Origin: Cladocopium goreaui | Taxonomy: Eukaryota; Sar; Dinophyceae; Suessiales; Symbiodiniaceae | DNA length: 64,000 nucleotides | Direction: 5' to 3' | Assembly: GCA_947184155.2 (NCBI GenBank) | Contig: CAMXCT020001116.1 | Location: 1 to 64,000 of the forward strand | Shown here: positions 29,190 through 39,949 of the stretch, in pieces | Position numbering within the stretch: the first letter of the stretch is position 1 | How the letters are laid out: each line of letters starts with the position of its first letter | Notes under the pieces: model-generated | Told to the model about the DNA's origin: nothing | Databases searched by the model: none | The model's input: only the letters and a program-made list of their open reading frames with translations | Made by a program: the position numbers and the translations under genes

Positions 29190-29580
29190 GAAAGCACATC
29201 TGAACGTCCAAAAGTGCTCCGTACCCGTCAGTTTTTTGCACTTTTGACTTCGAAATGTGCTTTGCGCCACAACGGTGTGCACTTTTTCGACATCTCAACT
29301 TCCAAAAGTGGTCCGAGAATGGTGTGCTTTGCGCGTTGTGATTTCGAAATGTGCTTCGCGCCACAACGGCGTGCACTTTTTCGACATCTCAACTTCCAGA
29401 AGTGGTCCGAGAATGGTGTGTTTTGTACATTGTCACTTCGAAATGTGCTTCGCACCGCAACGGCGCGCACTTTTTCGACATCTCAACTTCCAAAAGTGGT
29501 CCGACCCTGTTGTGTTTTGTACATTTTGACTTGGAAATGTGCTTCGCGCCACAACTGCGTGCACTTTTTCATCTCTCATC
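29190..29580. repeat. 94 bp tandem repeat
   Basis: GAAATGTGCTTCGCGCCACA recurs about every 94 bp, followed by GTGCACTTTTTCGACATCTC and AACTTCCAAAAGTGGTCCGA. Four copies. The intervening stretch 28830-29190 has faint similarity (CACGCAAAAT/CACGCGAAAG). Confidence 0.9.
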
Positions 29581-29589
29581 TGGCCAGCT

Positions 29590-30290
29590 GGCTCCGCACC
29601 CGCCGCTTTAGCGAGCTTACTTTTCGACCCTCCGGAGCCATAAATCATTGGAAAAACAAGGTGTTTCGCGAGTTTGCTACCTTTTCGCGCACCTGGATCT
29701 TCTTTCTTCCGAGACTTTCTCTTCTCTGATCTGCTCTCTTCTACTCTTCTCTTCTCTCTGCCCTTCCCATCTCTGCTTTTCATCTGTCCATATTGTCGGA
29801 AGTTTGACTTCTAAACTTCCTTCGATGAGCTCAAACCACAACTGAGAAGAGGGCAGTGCTTTATTTCATCGTAACGCGGAGTTAAGATCGGCAAGGTGAT
29901 CATACGGTATCATTGGGTATGCCAGTGCGTCAAGCGGGTCCCACACTGAGATGTTGCTGGCCTTTGGGACACCTTGCCGTTCTCTCCAACGGCACCGGAT
30001 TGATAGCCCAGGACCAGCCTTGACCGCTGAGGTGCGGCGAATGATCAAAACTGGAGAAAATCTCTCCCTCTATAACAGAACCCAAGCCGAAATGGCCGAA
30101 ACGAAAACCCTTCAGCAGAATGGCAGGTTTCAGGAGTTAAAGTTTGGGCGTGAATCAAAGTCACCCGACCAGTTAAAGGAAGTTACGAGAAAACTTCCAA
30201 GGAAAATCTCCACCTCGAAGGCCCGACTTACCAGACTCCACTAGACTCCTAGACCTCTAGAGTAGTCCTATGCTGATCGCCGGTCCCACA
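29590..30290. other. Unassigned DNA, probable intron of gene C
   Basis: Pyrimidine-rich TTCTCTTCTC at about 29700-29780. No exon that I can support. Confidence 0.4.
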
Positions 30291-30299
30291 TGGTCCCAC

Positions 30300-30406
30300 C
30301 GCGACCCAGCAACTGTAGCATAGCGAACCACAGCAGCAATTGCAGCATTGCCCCCCCAACCTGCTGCCAGATCGACAAATCGCCGAAGAGGTAGTGCTCC
30401 AACACC
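30300..30406 (-). CDS. Gene C exon: membrane segment LLLWFAMLQLL
   Basis: The acceptor CCCTGCAG|G leads to VLEHYLFGDLSIWQQVGGAM and then LQLLLWFAMLQLLGR, with a strong hydrophobic helix. Its first base completes a codon (AG+G = Arg) left open by the exon ending at 30925, so the joint is in frame. The 3' end is approximate; GTCGCGG or GTGGGA could be the donor. Confidence 0.6.
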
Positions 30407-30924
30407 CTGCAGGGATTCCGGGCAACTGACCTTGTCCAATGACTGTTCTATAAACCATTGAGTGACCAATTCCCATCTCGTCCGTTGTGTTGCTGGAAGT
30501 TGTATATTCGGCCAACTGCTATGGTCACCTTGTGTCAGGTACATTTCACCTTGAACTATTCCGTTCCAAGATTTCCAAGTTGGGATGGGTCTTCCCCAGG
30601 GTGACATATTTGCCGAGTGTCCCAAGAATGTTCCCAAGCAGTTCTCGCAGTGGTAAGCTACTCACGAAATCTCCAAACTTAGGGAAAGACTACAGCTCGC
30701 ACATTTTGAAAAGAGGTGGCTCACAACAATCTCACAAAACAGCCCTCGTGTTGCCATACGTTTCCTGGGTTCACTAGTAGTAGGTTCAGGCGGCATCCTT
30801 TAGGAGTGGAAGCAGGCTGTATGACTCACTGTATGACTGTATCACATTGTATCACTGGGATTCATTCGAGGCAAGGATCGCGATCATCTCCAACACATTC
30901 TAACCCCGTAAAGCCACCCGTGGC

Positions 30925-31082
30925 CTGTTGAATCCTTGGAAAAGCAATAGCGACCCGAAAACGCTGATGGTGGAACTGATGACTTCCCATGAGATCCGGC
31001 GGATGTCCTCGTCGGGCCAGTTCACCTCGGGAGGCAAGGGTTCCACCACAATCAGTCGAGCATCAAAAAACACCACAAAAAT
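30925..31082 (-). CDS. Gene C exon: membrane segment SWEVISSTISVFGSLLLF
   Basis: Reads VEPLPPEVNWPDEDIRRI and then SWEVISSTISVFGSLLLFQG, ending FN plus two bases before a GC donor (AACAG|GCCACG). It combines an acidic linker with a hydrophobic helix. From memory, SWEVIS-type helices occur in large multi-pass proteins of symbiodinians of unknown function. The start at 31082 is one possible AG. Confidence 0.6.
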
Positions 31083-31408
31083 CTTCAAGGTCATGGAAGT
31101 TCATGGAAGTTCGATGATGTTCTATGGAGTTCTTTGTATTCTATTCTATGGCAGGTGTGCACAACCTCCGTGTCACTTTTTGGGGAGGGCAGTGAGACTG
31201 AGGCCTCATTCCGACTCCAAATTTAACCGGGTGAAACTGTCAATCTACGACACATCCTGAGAAGCTACCTGTCAACAGGCTTCGGAAACAACAAAGGTTG
31301 ACAAAAGTGATTGTTACGAGTCACGTGGATTTGTGTGGGGCCCACATACGATAGTCACTCTTAGTGTGGCCAATGACAATTTGTTCGCAAAATGTTACCA
31401 AGCATTAC

Positions 31409-31540
31409 CAAGCGACCAAGTAGAAGGTGGCCATCATGAAACCCATGCATCCCAACAACATCACGGAGATGCCTCGCACCGATCTACGTCCGAAGAGAAT
31501 TCTTGCTCGTTTGGACCAGGATTGCCACTCTGGCAGGTCT
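31409..31540 (-). CDS. Gene C exon: membrane segment VMLLGCMGFMMATFYLV
   Basis: The minus-strand reading WQSWSKRARILFGRRSVRGI continues into SVMLLGCMGFMMATFYLVAW, ending at a GT donor (GCTTG|GTAATG). Positive residues precede a clear transmembrane helix. The phase to the next known exon does not match, so an exon may be missing or one boundary is wrong. Confidence 0.45.
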
Positions 31541-31789
31541 CCGTTATGTGATGTGCAAAACAATGGAAACACAAGAAAAAACTAGTCATTCTAGTCACTA
31601 GAGGTGGCGGAAATAAGATTCACAAGATAGTCGGAAACTGTTTGCAACAGATGGAAGGAGCAAAACTGAGAACTTAAAATATGAACATACGCACAAAAGA
31701 TATCCAGAGCAAAATGATCGCAATAATAAAGAAAGTGAAGGAAACAAAGCTCAAGATATGGGGAAGTTTTAGAGAAGTTATGATTTTGG

Positions 31790-31910
31790 GGCCAGGGCAC
31801 AAGTGTTCTCTGCCTCGATGACGTCGGCATGGCTCTCATGTGCCGCGATGACATACTGCTTCTGCGCTGACTTGTCGTCACCTTCAGAGAAATCAACTGC
31901 AACAATCACC
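31790..31910 (-). CDS. Gene C candidate exon, soluble segment
   Basis: After GTTGCAG the minus strand reads VDFSEGDDKSAQKQYVIAAH and then ESHADVIEAEN, an even, protein-like composition. A GC donor may follow GTCATCGAG. It sits between the signal-anchor exon and the first membrane exon. Confidence 0.42.
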
Positions 31911-31964
31911 GTTCAGAGGTCCAAAGGGTAGACACCAGACTTTGTGGATGTCTAATATATACAG

Positions 31965-32090
31965 TCTATAACATAATATAACATAATATAACATAATATA
32001 ACATAACATAATATAACATAGTATAACAGAATATAACATAATATAATATACTATAACAAAATATAACATAATATAATATGTGTATATATA
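31965..32090. repeat. TATAACATAA repeat
   Basis: About a dozen units of the 10 bp repeat ATAACATAAT and variants. TATGATAGTC repeats follow to 32160. Confidence 0.9.
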
Positions 32091-32439
32091 GTCTGTGATC
32101 GTCTATGATATTCTATGATAGTCTATGATAGTCTCTGATGATAGTATATGATAGTATATGCAAATAGACGTTGCATTGTCGTATGCATTGGATACAAGGA
32201 TCATTGTAGTATTTATGTATATAACACTGACAATCATGGGAGTGTTAAGACGCAATGAGCAGTGGCTGGAAATCCAAGGGAACCTCTTGCAATAGCCCGA
32301 CCAGGCTCTGGAAATTCGGTTCACCGCGAACATAGGGGGGCCAAGTGCACGGGAAGTTGGGGTTTACCAAGTTCAGGACCCCACCATCCATATCCAAATT
32401 TTGTTTGACTCAACACCACCACCTACCACCCCCCCTTTG

Positions 32440-32544
32440 TGCTACCAAGACACCGTCCTTTGGGTGCGGCACTAAGGAAAACAAGAAAGCCACAGCCAAG
32501 ACAATTAGCACGTTGCGACGACGTTGGCGATGCACACGATTCAT
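32440..32544 (-). CDS. Gene C probable first exon with signal anchor
   Basis: ATG at 32544: MNRVHRQRRRNVLIVLAVAF, then LFSLVPHPKDGVLV. A short basic N-terminus precedes a hydrophobic helix, as in a type II signal anchor or ER signal. A GT donor (GTCTTG|GTAGCA) is available near 32450. It opens a minus-strand series of membrane-type exons at 31.8, 31.5, 31.0, 30.4 and perhaps 26.9 kb, which I call gene C. Confidence 0.5.
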
Positions 32545-32559
32545 GGCTGGCGAACCTTC

Positions 32560-33050
32560 AATTAATGGAAAATTTCTGGGTGTTGACCGTGTACCATGTG
32601 CAGATATATTAATATATTTGAGATATTTTAAACTCTTGATCGGTTGAGGCACCCCTGGCAGCCCGGTCCATACCTGTTTTTTTAATTTCCAGGCATTGCC
32701 AATGGTTGAGGGACCCTCGAATCAGGGACAGCCCTGGGGATTCCTTCATGGTTCTCCATTAGTCACTTTTCTGGATAACCACGCGAGGACCAGTATTATG
32801 ACGGAACCTCATCTCGAACCCTCAATTTGCTGGCCACACCCAGAGTCAGCAAGCTCAATCACAGCATGCCGGTCACGAAATTCCAGACAAGGATGACCAG
32901 GCATGTCCAGAAATTAATTGAGCCGATGCCACCGGAAATATGCATGCTTGATGGCAGAAGTCAGTGATTGTCCGTTGAACCAGTTGAACCTTGTATTTTT
33001 CTGAAATCTCGCTATATAAGATTCATGATACAAACGTGATAGCGTATCAA
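32560..33050. other. Unassigned DNA
   Basis: No exon or repeat array that I can support. Confidence 0.4.
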
Positions 33051-33054
33051 CGAA

Positions 33055-33180
33055 CTTGGGAATGCTCTTCAGCTTCCTGGACGTGGAACCATGCCCAAAT
33101 ATCCCGAACCTGCTCGCCAAAGGCCTTCTTGGATCCAAACAAAGCCTCCTGCGCCAAGATCAAAGCCTTGCCAAGTTTCA
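33055..33180 (-). CDS. Candidate exon ALILAQEALFGSKKAFGEQV
   Basis: The minus strand reads VVKLGKALILAQEALFGSKK and then AFGEQVRDIWAWFHVQEAEE, open throughout and helical in character. It lies downstream of the TPR exons at 34.4-34.8 kb on the same strand and might belong to that gene. No family is recognised. Confidence 0.45.
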
Positions 33181-33726
33181 CAACGACAATGGTTTCTTCA
33201 ATTCAAAGGGGATCGAGCTTGAATGTCACTGAATTAGAGGAAACAACCAAACATTGATTCTCAGGTTCTTGAGGCGGTTGTGGCTCTGTGGCTCCTTCAT
33301 TCAGGTGTGACACAAACGAAAGTCATGGAAAGTCCATGAAGTGCATGAAGTTCACAGCCACAACCACAACCATCACCACAAAAGAAAGCAACCGTAGAAC
33401 CAGATTTTGTTGGGGGGACTCTTGGACGTGCTTGAAATCTCAACCATCTCTTGATTTCCCTTTGAGGCCCCCAAACCACACCTCATAGGTTTGTCCTTGC
33501 CTCAGCAGTCACTCGCACCCATCAGCTCCCTTTTCAAAGAAATGACTGCAGCCAAGAGACTTTCAGGAATGACATGACTCAAGCTGGAAATGAGATGGCT
33601 CTTCTAATCTCTAGGACCGACGATTGTGCTGATGAGCATGCTCCTACAACTTCTGACAACTTGGAACAAGGAATCCTGAAGAAATCCTCACAATCCCGCA
33701 ATTTCTGGTTGTTCACCGTTGTTCAC

Positions 33727-33835
33727 CTGTAGCGTTGCCGAGCAGCTGCTTGCACATGGAGGCCTCAAAAATTCGTGGCACCGACAAATCTATGAGGTCA
33801 TCAGGAGGTATGCCGGCAATGCGGCAAGACCCAAT
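33727..33835 (-). CDS. Candidate exon ending QLLGNATG
   Basis: The minus strand reads CRIAGIPPDDLIDLSVPRIF and EASMCKQLLGNAT, ending at a strong donor (CTACAG|GTGAAC). The CKQLLGNA segment recalls the conserved GNA/GNS block near the end of C5 cytosine methyltransferases, but it is too short to call. Confidence 0.4.
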
Positions 33836-34369
33836 TGTCAAGGATCAAGTGTTCACGTGGATCAGCAAATGGTTTGCTTTAATTTACAGGAGATGTTCAT
33901 CCATTTCTACTTCAGGATGGTATTCGAAGCCAGGACCATCTGCCTCACTTGGCCATTCAGAGAATTATTGGAAGGTGATATCATGCTGTGAAGCAAAGAA
34001 GTGACCGCAAGATTGTCCATAGTTCAGCTGTTCACATGTTTGCTTATCTACAGGTGTAGCTTGCGTGTTACTTTCGTACGTGTACACGGGTTTGCCAAAG
34101 TGTGTCAGTGTGTTTACTATGTACAGTATACACTGTGAGGTACTTACATAGGTTGCCAAATTCCCGAATAGTGAAGCTGTGAAGGGCAGGTAAACAAATG
34201 CTAGTCTGCTTTCACCATGGCTGGGGAGCCAAGGCTGGACAAACCAAGCAGCTTCCATAATCTTGAAGCTTGAACCTACCCCGTTACGTTCTTATGGAGT
34301 CTTCAGTCTTCATACTTGTTCTGAGGATATTTCCCACCATGTGTCCCACCGAGAGTCCATCTTTCCAAT

Positions 34370-34470
34370 GGACTGCAAGGTCTTGGGATGTTTGTCTCCC
34401 AGCACGTCACGGCGGATATTCATCGCTTCACCGTAGTGGTCCAAGGCGCCCTTCAAGTGCCCTGGCACCG
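34370..34470 (-). CDS. Gene D exon: TPR repeat
   Basis: After GTGCCAG the minus strand reads GALDHYGEAMNIRRDVLGDK and HPKTLQSI. This is the kinesin-light-chain-type tetratricopeptide pattern (A...Y..A...R...LG..HP.T). The protein is probably a scaffold with TPR helices. The 3' end is approximate. Confidence 0.65.
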
Positions 34471-34676
34471 GATGGTTTGGATGATTTCTTCGCAGCCGCA
34501 TAGGCCCATGCTGACTCTTCAGGAACCATTGGTAGGTCCGGGGTTCCATATAGGCGCGTCTAAAATTGTAGGTGCAGTTGCAGTTGCACGACATAACATG
34601 ATACAATATTTTTGCCATTTCGGGCACATCCCCAAATTCCCAGATTCCCAGATGCTCCACAAAGTCCACGGCCCAC

Positions 34677-34761
34677 CTCGCTTCTCGAGGATGCCCCCCA
34701 TGTGGGTCATGCTGGTGAGCGTTTTGGCATTTTCATCGCCATACTTCTCACGGCGAGTGTC
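34677..34761 (-). CDS. Gene D exon: TPR repeat
   Basis: Bounded by an AG|G acceptor (CATCAAG|GACACT) and a GT donor (AGCGAG|GTGGGC). It reads DTRREKYGDENAKTLTSMTH and MGGILEKR, again a light-chain-type TPR. Being upstream on the minus strand, it precedes the exon at 34370-34470. Confidence 0.7.
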
Positions 34762-34774
34762 CTTGATGTGAAAC

Positions 34775-37750
34775 CGAATGCAAAGAGAGTGGTGGGTAGA
34801 CAATAGGTAGACAAGAGATAGACAAAAGATAGACAATAGATAGACAATGACAATAGATAGAATAGTAGATAGTGACAGGTACAGCCTTTTTTGTGTTGGC
34901 ATCAAATCAATTGATTCTGAGCTGTGAGGGATCAAGAAAAGAGTTCCAAGGTTCGATATGGAACCGGCTGGAACCGGAGAAAAAAATGGTAGTCTGACAA
35001 TGTCTCACATTCTGAAAGGCAAGCATGGCTTACAATGTCTTGGGGATCAATGATGGCCCAAGCATTTTTCAAACGGGTGTGTTCAATGATTTCAATGAGG
35101 TTCCTTTTCATGCGTAGAATATTGTAGAATCATGAAAACAAAAATCTGTCTGTTCCATGGTAGACCTGAGGGGTAGAGAATTTGGACGCCTCGCAGTCCA
35201 GACTTCAGCAACCAGCAATTGTGTCCGTTCCTATCGCTTCGCACTTTCCTTTCTGGATTGACAAAAACCATGAACCATCTCAAACTACATGACTCAGAAA
35301 ACACACCCTGCTGTAGCACTAGGATACCACATATGATTGGAACTATCGAATCATTGCGATGACTAACGGTTAGATCCCCTGACTGGCCTCTGACATTGTA
35401 GTTGGACGCAAGGCAAGCTATGTTAAAACAAATGTTAAAACTGAATGCAACGCCCAAGAGGTTAGCTTCAGACATCTTCAGACCATGGCTGGAGCCAGCA
35501 TGTGTGTAACGCGCATGTGAGGGTTGCTTTGGAATAGTTCCTCCCTTTTTGGAAATAGTGTCAAACATTCTGGACTTCTAGAAAAATAGTTCCTAACTTC
35601 CCACAGATAGAGGCCCGCGCACCCAATAGAATATAGCGCACCTCAATGTTCTAGTAGTGTCCAAATGCATTTGCTACGAGCAAGACTTGTTCAAGAAGCT
35701 CTTAGCTTCCCAGAATAGAATGTCGTCTGGTCGCTCCTTGGAATGGTTCACGCCTAATCTCATGATCACCGCATAGCACAACCAAACAAGGGTCCTGAGG
35801 ACAAAACAGCCCAAACACGAGCCCCAAGCCTGTACAACTCAATTGCGGTGTTTGCAGCCTAATCCACAGTTCTCTCAAACCCGTGGTAATTTGGACCATC
35901 AAAAATCTTGAAACCTCTTTAAACACTTGCACAAAAGGAACAACCAGTTGGTTTTGCGGGCCACGGGTGGCCCACATTTGCCAAGCATCCAGAATGCTTT
36001 GGAAGAGATTCGCTGTCCAGGTACCCATCCCCAGCACCTATGCGCCCATCAATGCTGAGCTGGACAGAATGCAATGTCGGCAGTCCTACCCCTTACTAGC
36101 CCTGCAGTGTGGCGTGTTCCATATCATGGCCTGCGATGCAAGTGAATACACTTGGCCAACATCTCTTGCAAATGAATCGTGCACTCCAAGCCAAGCTAGG
36201 ACATGGTTTTCATTGCGTGTTCTGAGTAAATTAATCGAAAATGGCTCAAGATCTGCCACAGACATCATTGCCTCAGTGTTTAAAAATGTACCATCAAACG
36301 CCCTATTAGTGAGGTCTGCCATCATGTCGGGAGCAATGTGGAACACTACCTCTAGATACCTCTAGGACGAAACTATATGAAACTATCATCCATCTTAAGT
36401 TGATCTCTATGCCAATAATCTCCCAGTTCACTCAAATTACCCTGCCTTCTCTTGACAAACATCCTACCAAACTGACGTTGTCAGTGTTGACCGGTTGGTG
36501 CCCTTCCCACTTTGTCCCTTGCACACTGATCACAATGTTTGTAAAACGACTTCTCACAAAACCGCTCACAAACCGCCTCAAGTGTTGCGTCACAAGGAAG
36601 AGGTCCACAGCGCCATGGCAGGCGGCATTTTGTCAACGACCTTCAGCTGGTGTGTTGAAGGAGTGCTATGGCCAACTGCTTGCAGCCCTGTGAGCCTGTG
36701 ATCCTTCCCGGTACAGAGACCATGTTCCGAAGTGGAAATTGAGGAAGTGCGACTGGAGGGTACGAAATGTTGTGCCTTGGGTGTCTCTAGATGCCTGAAG
36801 CGTAAAAATAAATTCCTGAATTATCAGCTTGGAGGGACGCCGGTTCTTGAACCATTCGGCCGACGCAGGACTTGCTTTAACGGTTTTTCCCGCAGCCAAC
36901 ATTCTGCAAAAGACCTGATCACATCCACTTGACGCAACTTAGTCTGTCCAGATCTGGGCCGTTTGCCGTGAAAAGCGCACAGCAATTTTTTTGTGGTATG
37001 TGCGCAGCCATTTCTCGCTGCAAAAGCGAAAGGTCGGAATGATTTTCCAAGTCAATGGGTCAATGTTTGGACCTGGTGTGATTCCCAGTGACCGTGTCCG
37101 GAGCGAGGTGCCCCGGTCACCTTTTGGGGAGCTGATGGAAGCAGATTTGGCGAATCTCATGACCAACCGCCAAGAGGATCTTCACAAATTGATGACACGA
37201 GTTTTCTACACACCGCTATGGAAAGTGGAAAAAGATGGATGGGGTGTTGGAGGAAATGTCTAGTGCTTTTTCCGCTGGGAATTCCTTTGCTGCGCTGAGA
37301 ACCTCCAGGATTTTGATAGCGGTGGGATTGCGGATCCCTGGTTTGTCACAATATGCAAATGTATGCAGCACGCATCAAATTATTGTCTTTCAATCCAGTA
37401 CATTCAAAGGAAAATAGATAGAGTGGTTCATGTGGTATGACTTCCGATAAGGCCCCATGCACACCACAAGTAGCATCCAACAACCACTTTGATCATGTGG
37501 TTTTACAAACCTCAAAGGATCTCATGTTGTTTCCGATCTCTGCCCAACTTCCCCCATGCACAACACCGGCTTCGCGGCATCGGATCGTTCAGCTCGCAGC
37601 ACCCGGGCCCACGTGGTCTCCCAAAAGATCTGGTTCCATTACATTCCCTCCGTGTCATTCCATAGTATCCATATCATTCCATGTCGTCCTGAAAGTGGAA
37701 TTTAAGGGGGCAAAGCAACTCTACGATCTCAGTGTTTAAGGAGGGGGACA
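34775..37750. other. Unassigned DNA with two weak candidate exons
   Basis: Imperfect GATAGACAA repeats at 34795-34875. On the minus strand an AG|G acceptor near 36044 opens VLGMGTWTANLFQSILDAWQ and MWATRGPQNQL, and at 36100-36340 an open stretch reads NTEAMMSVADLEPFSINLLR. On the plus strand 37040-37250 reads GPGVIPSDRVRSEVPRSPFG. None has a linked partner. Confidence 0.4.
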
Positions 37751-37754
37751 CTGC

Positions 37755-37830
37755 CTTTGCTAAGATATCACTATATATCACTATATATCACTATAACTAT
37801 AAATCACTATATATATATATCTATCACTAT
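37755..37830. repeat. TATCACTATA repeat
   Basis: Tandem ATATCACTATA units that end in a TA tract. Confidence 0.9.
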
Positions 37831-37834
37831 ATGG

Positions 37835-38455
37835 CAAGGGGAGCGCGTGCCAGGAGCAGCACTTTTGGCGACGACAGGCTGTGGGGGCTGCCTGCTTGCC
37901 TCGTTCGCAAACGCTTCCACTAGCTTGGCCTCAAACGCTTCCCCACGCCCTCTCCCGGCGCATTTTGCCACCTTTTCATGGGCAGCATCCCGTTCCCCAG
38001 CGCATCTTGCAACCCTTTGCTGGGCAGCATCCTGTTCTTCCAGTGCTTTTTGCAGCCTTTCGGGCAGGCCGCCCTGCGGAGTACTTTGCCCATATACCGA
38101 GCGCTTTTTGACTAATCTTTTTTGGCGTCGGAAAGCAACGTTGGGCACTAGCTTGGCCTTAAACGCTTTCCGGCGCGCTCTGCACCTCTCCCCGCGGATT
38201 TTGCGACCCTTTGGCGGGCAGCATCCCGTTCCTAACCCCGTCCCGGCGCATGCCGGTTTACCGGGCGCCTTTTGACTAGCTTTTCTTGGCGTCAGAAACC
38301 AACGTTAAGCACTAGCTCTCGAACAGTTCCCGGCGCCCTCTGCACCTCTCCCGGCGGATTCTGCCACCTTTTTGGTGGGCAGCATCCCGTGCCTGAACCT
38401 GTCCATCCTGTTATTCCAGTGCTTTTTGCAGCCTTTCGGGGCGGGCCGCCCTGCG
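37835..38455 (-). repeat. Three diverged copies of a GC-rich coding-like segment
   Basis: A module of roughly 200 bp occurs about three times (TTTTGCGACC/TTCTGCCACC, GGGCAGCATCCCGT, TTTCGGGCAGGCCGCCCTGC, GCGTCGGAAAGCAACG). On the minus strand it reads GLPERLQKALEEQDAAQQRV and ARCAGERDAAHEKVAKCAG, a coiled-coil-like Ala/Glu-rich protein, but the copies are out of frame with one another. I take it as a degenerate duplicated gene fragment. Confidence 0.6.
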
Positions 38456-38559
38456 GAGTACTTTGCCCATAAGCTGGGCCCACATAGCCCCAAGAGGGGC
38501 CAACATAACCCCAAGATGGGCCAACATAGCTCGAAGACGGGCCACGGTAGCCCAAGCTA

Positions 38560-39054
38560 CAACAAACAACAGCAAACAACAAACAACAAACAACAACCAA
38601 CAACCAACAACCAACAACCAAAAACCAACAACCAACAACCAACAACCACAACAACAACACCACCAACAACAACAACACCAACACCAACAACACCAACAAC
38701 ACCAACAACACCAACAACACCAACAACACCAACAACACCAACAACACCAACAACACCAACAACACCAACAACAACAACAACAACAACCACAACAACAACA
38801 ACAACCACAACCACAACCACAACCATAACCATAACCATAACCAACAACCAACAACCACAACCACAACCACAACAACAACAAAAAAAACAACAAACAACAA
38901 ACAACAACCAACAACCAACAACCAACAACCAAAAACCAACAACCAACAACCAACAACCAACAACCAAAAACCAACAACCAACAACCAACAACCAACAACC
39001 ACAACAACCACAACAACCACAACAACCACAACAACCACAACAACCACAACAACC

Positions 39055-39115
<61 letters not shown>

Positions 39116-39215
39116 CCATCACAACCACAACCACAACCACAACGACAACGATCACGATCACGACAACGACAACGATCACGATCACGACAACGACAACGAC
39201 AATGACAACGACCAC
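38560..39215. repeat. AAC/CCA microsatellite complex
   Basis: Pure and mixed tracts of ACAACA, CAACCAACAA, ACACCAACA and ACAACCACA, then ACGACAACG. The long open frames in it are repeat translations. Confidence 0.97.
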
Positions 39216-39826
39216 CACCACACGCAACACTGTCACCACCATACCCGTAACCATCTGATGCGATTTCTACCGACAACTTGAAGGCAAGCAAAGATCTACG
39301 CGACATAATACTCAAGAGGCGCCGCCCCCAGCCGCAGCCAAGAAGTGCGGTGCCGGACCCGTCTTCGAACTCAATTGACCCATCTTAGAGCTATATTGAT
39401 CCATCTTGGGCTCTGTCGGCCCGCTTCCGGATGTCGAGCCGCGTGACCCATCTTCCGCCGCACGATCGAGCACTGTATTTGCAGTCGTTTCCCCTCGGTT
39501 CTTCCTTATTCTCTACTGCTCGCCCTTTACCCATACGTGGGCCCCTGGCCGGCTGTCAGGCGCAAGCCCTTAAATTATCAATATATAATATGCATCAGTT
39601 CTGCGTGCATGTGATGAATCTGATATACACTGGTATGTCTGGTACTCAACAGTTCCTGAGAAGGGTCAAAACCCCTGCCTGCACCGGCCTGTACCTAACA
39701 AACGATTCATGCCTTTAAACAAATCTGGTTGTGCTTTAAGCTATTGACAGCTAAATATGGCTCTATTCCTCGAAATTGATGGAAGGCAAACCAAATACTG
39801 TAGTCCCGGAGGCTGAGCATCGGTGC
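39216..39826. other. Downstream flank of gene B
   Basis: Non-repetitive sequence after the last exon of gene B. No exon or polyadenylation signal that I can identify. Confidence 0.4.
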
Positions 39827-39949
39827 TCACATGGCTGCGTCGCAGCAGCCCAGCATGAGACCTTCATGGGTGGGGCAGCAGCCGCCAGTGATGTTCAGCG
39901 CCACGCATTTGGGATACTTCGAGCACTCCGTGCCAATTTTGATGGTGAC
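39827..39949 (-). CDS. Gene B exon 7 (last)
   Basis: The acceptor CAGCAG|G leads to VTIKIGTECSKYPKCVALN, ITGGCCPTHEGLMLGCC, DAAM and a TGA. 123 bp, phase 0. It is homologous to the last exon of gene A (53990-54109), with five of six Cys positions obvious (EC..PKC, GGCCP, GCC). Confidence 0.85.
   Translation of the reverse strand, partial: VTIKIGTECSKYPKCVALNITGGCCPTHEGLMLGCCDAAM

Noticed and set aside
33727-33835. Cytosine-5 DNA methyltransferase gene
   Set aside because: Only a short LGNA-like block is seen; no catalytic PC or ENV motif is found nearby, so it is kept as an unnamed exon.
35883-36365. 160-codon plus-strand frame as a gene
   Set aside because: The opposite strand is also open with equally plausible sequence, there is no domain and no linked exon; neither strand can be preferred.
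38292-39315. Very long Val/Leu/Cys or Gln/Thr/Pro open frames
   Set aside because: Pure AAC/CCA microsatellite read in different frames.
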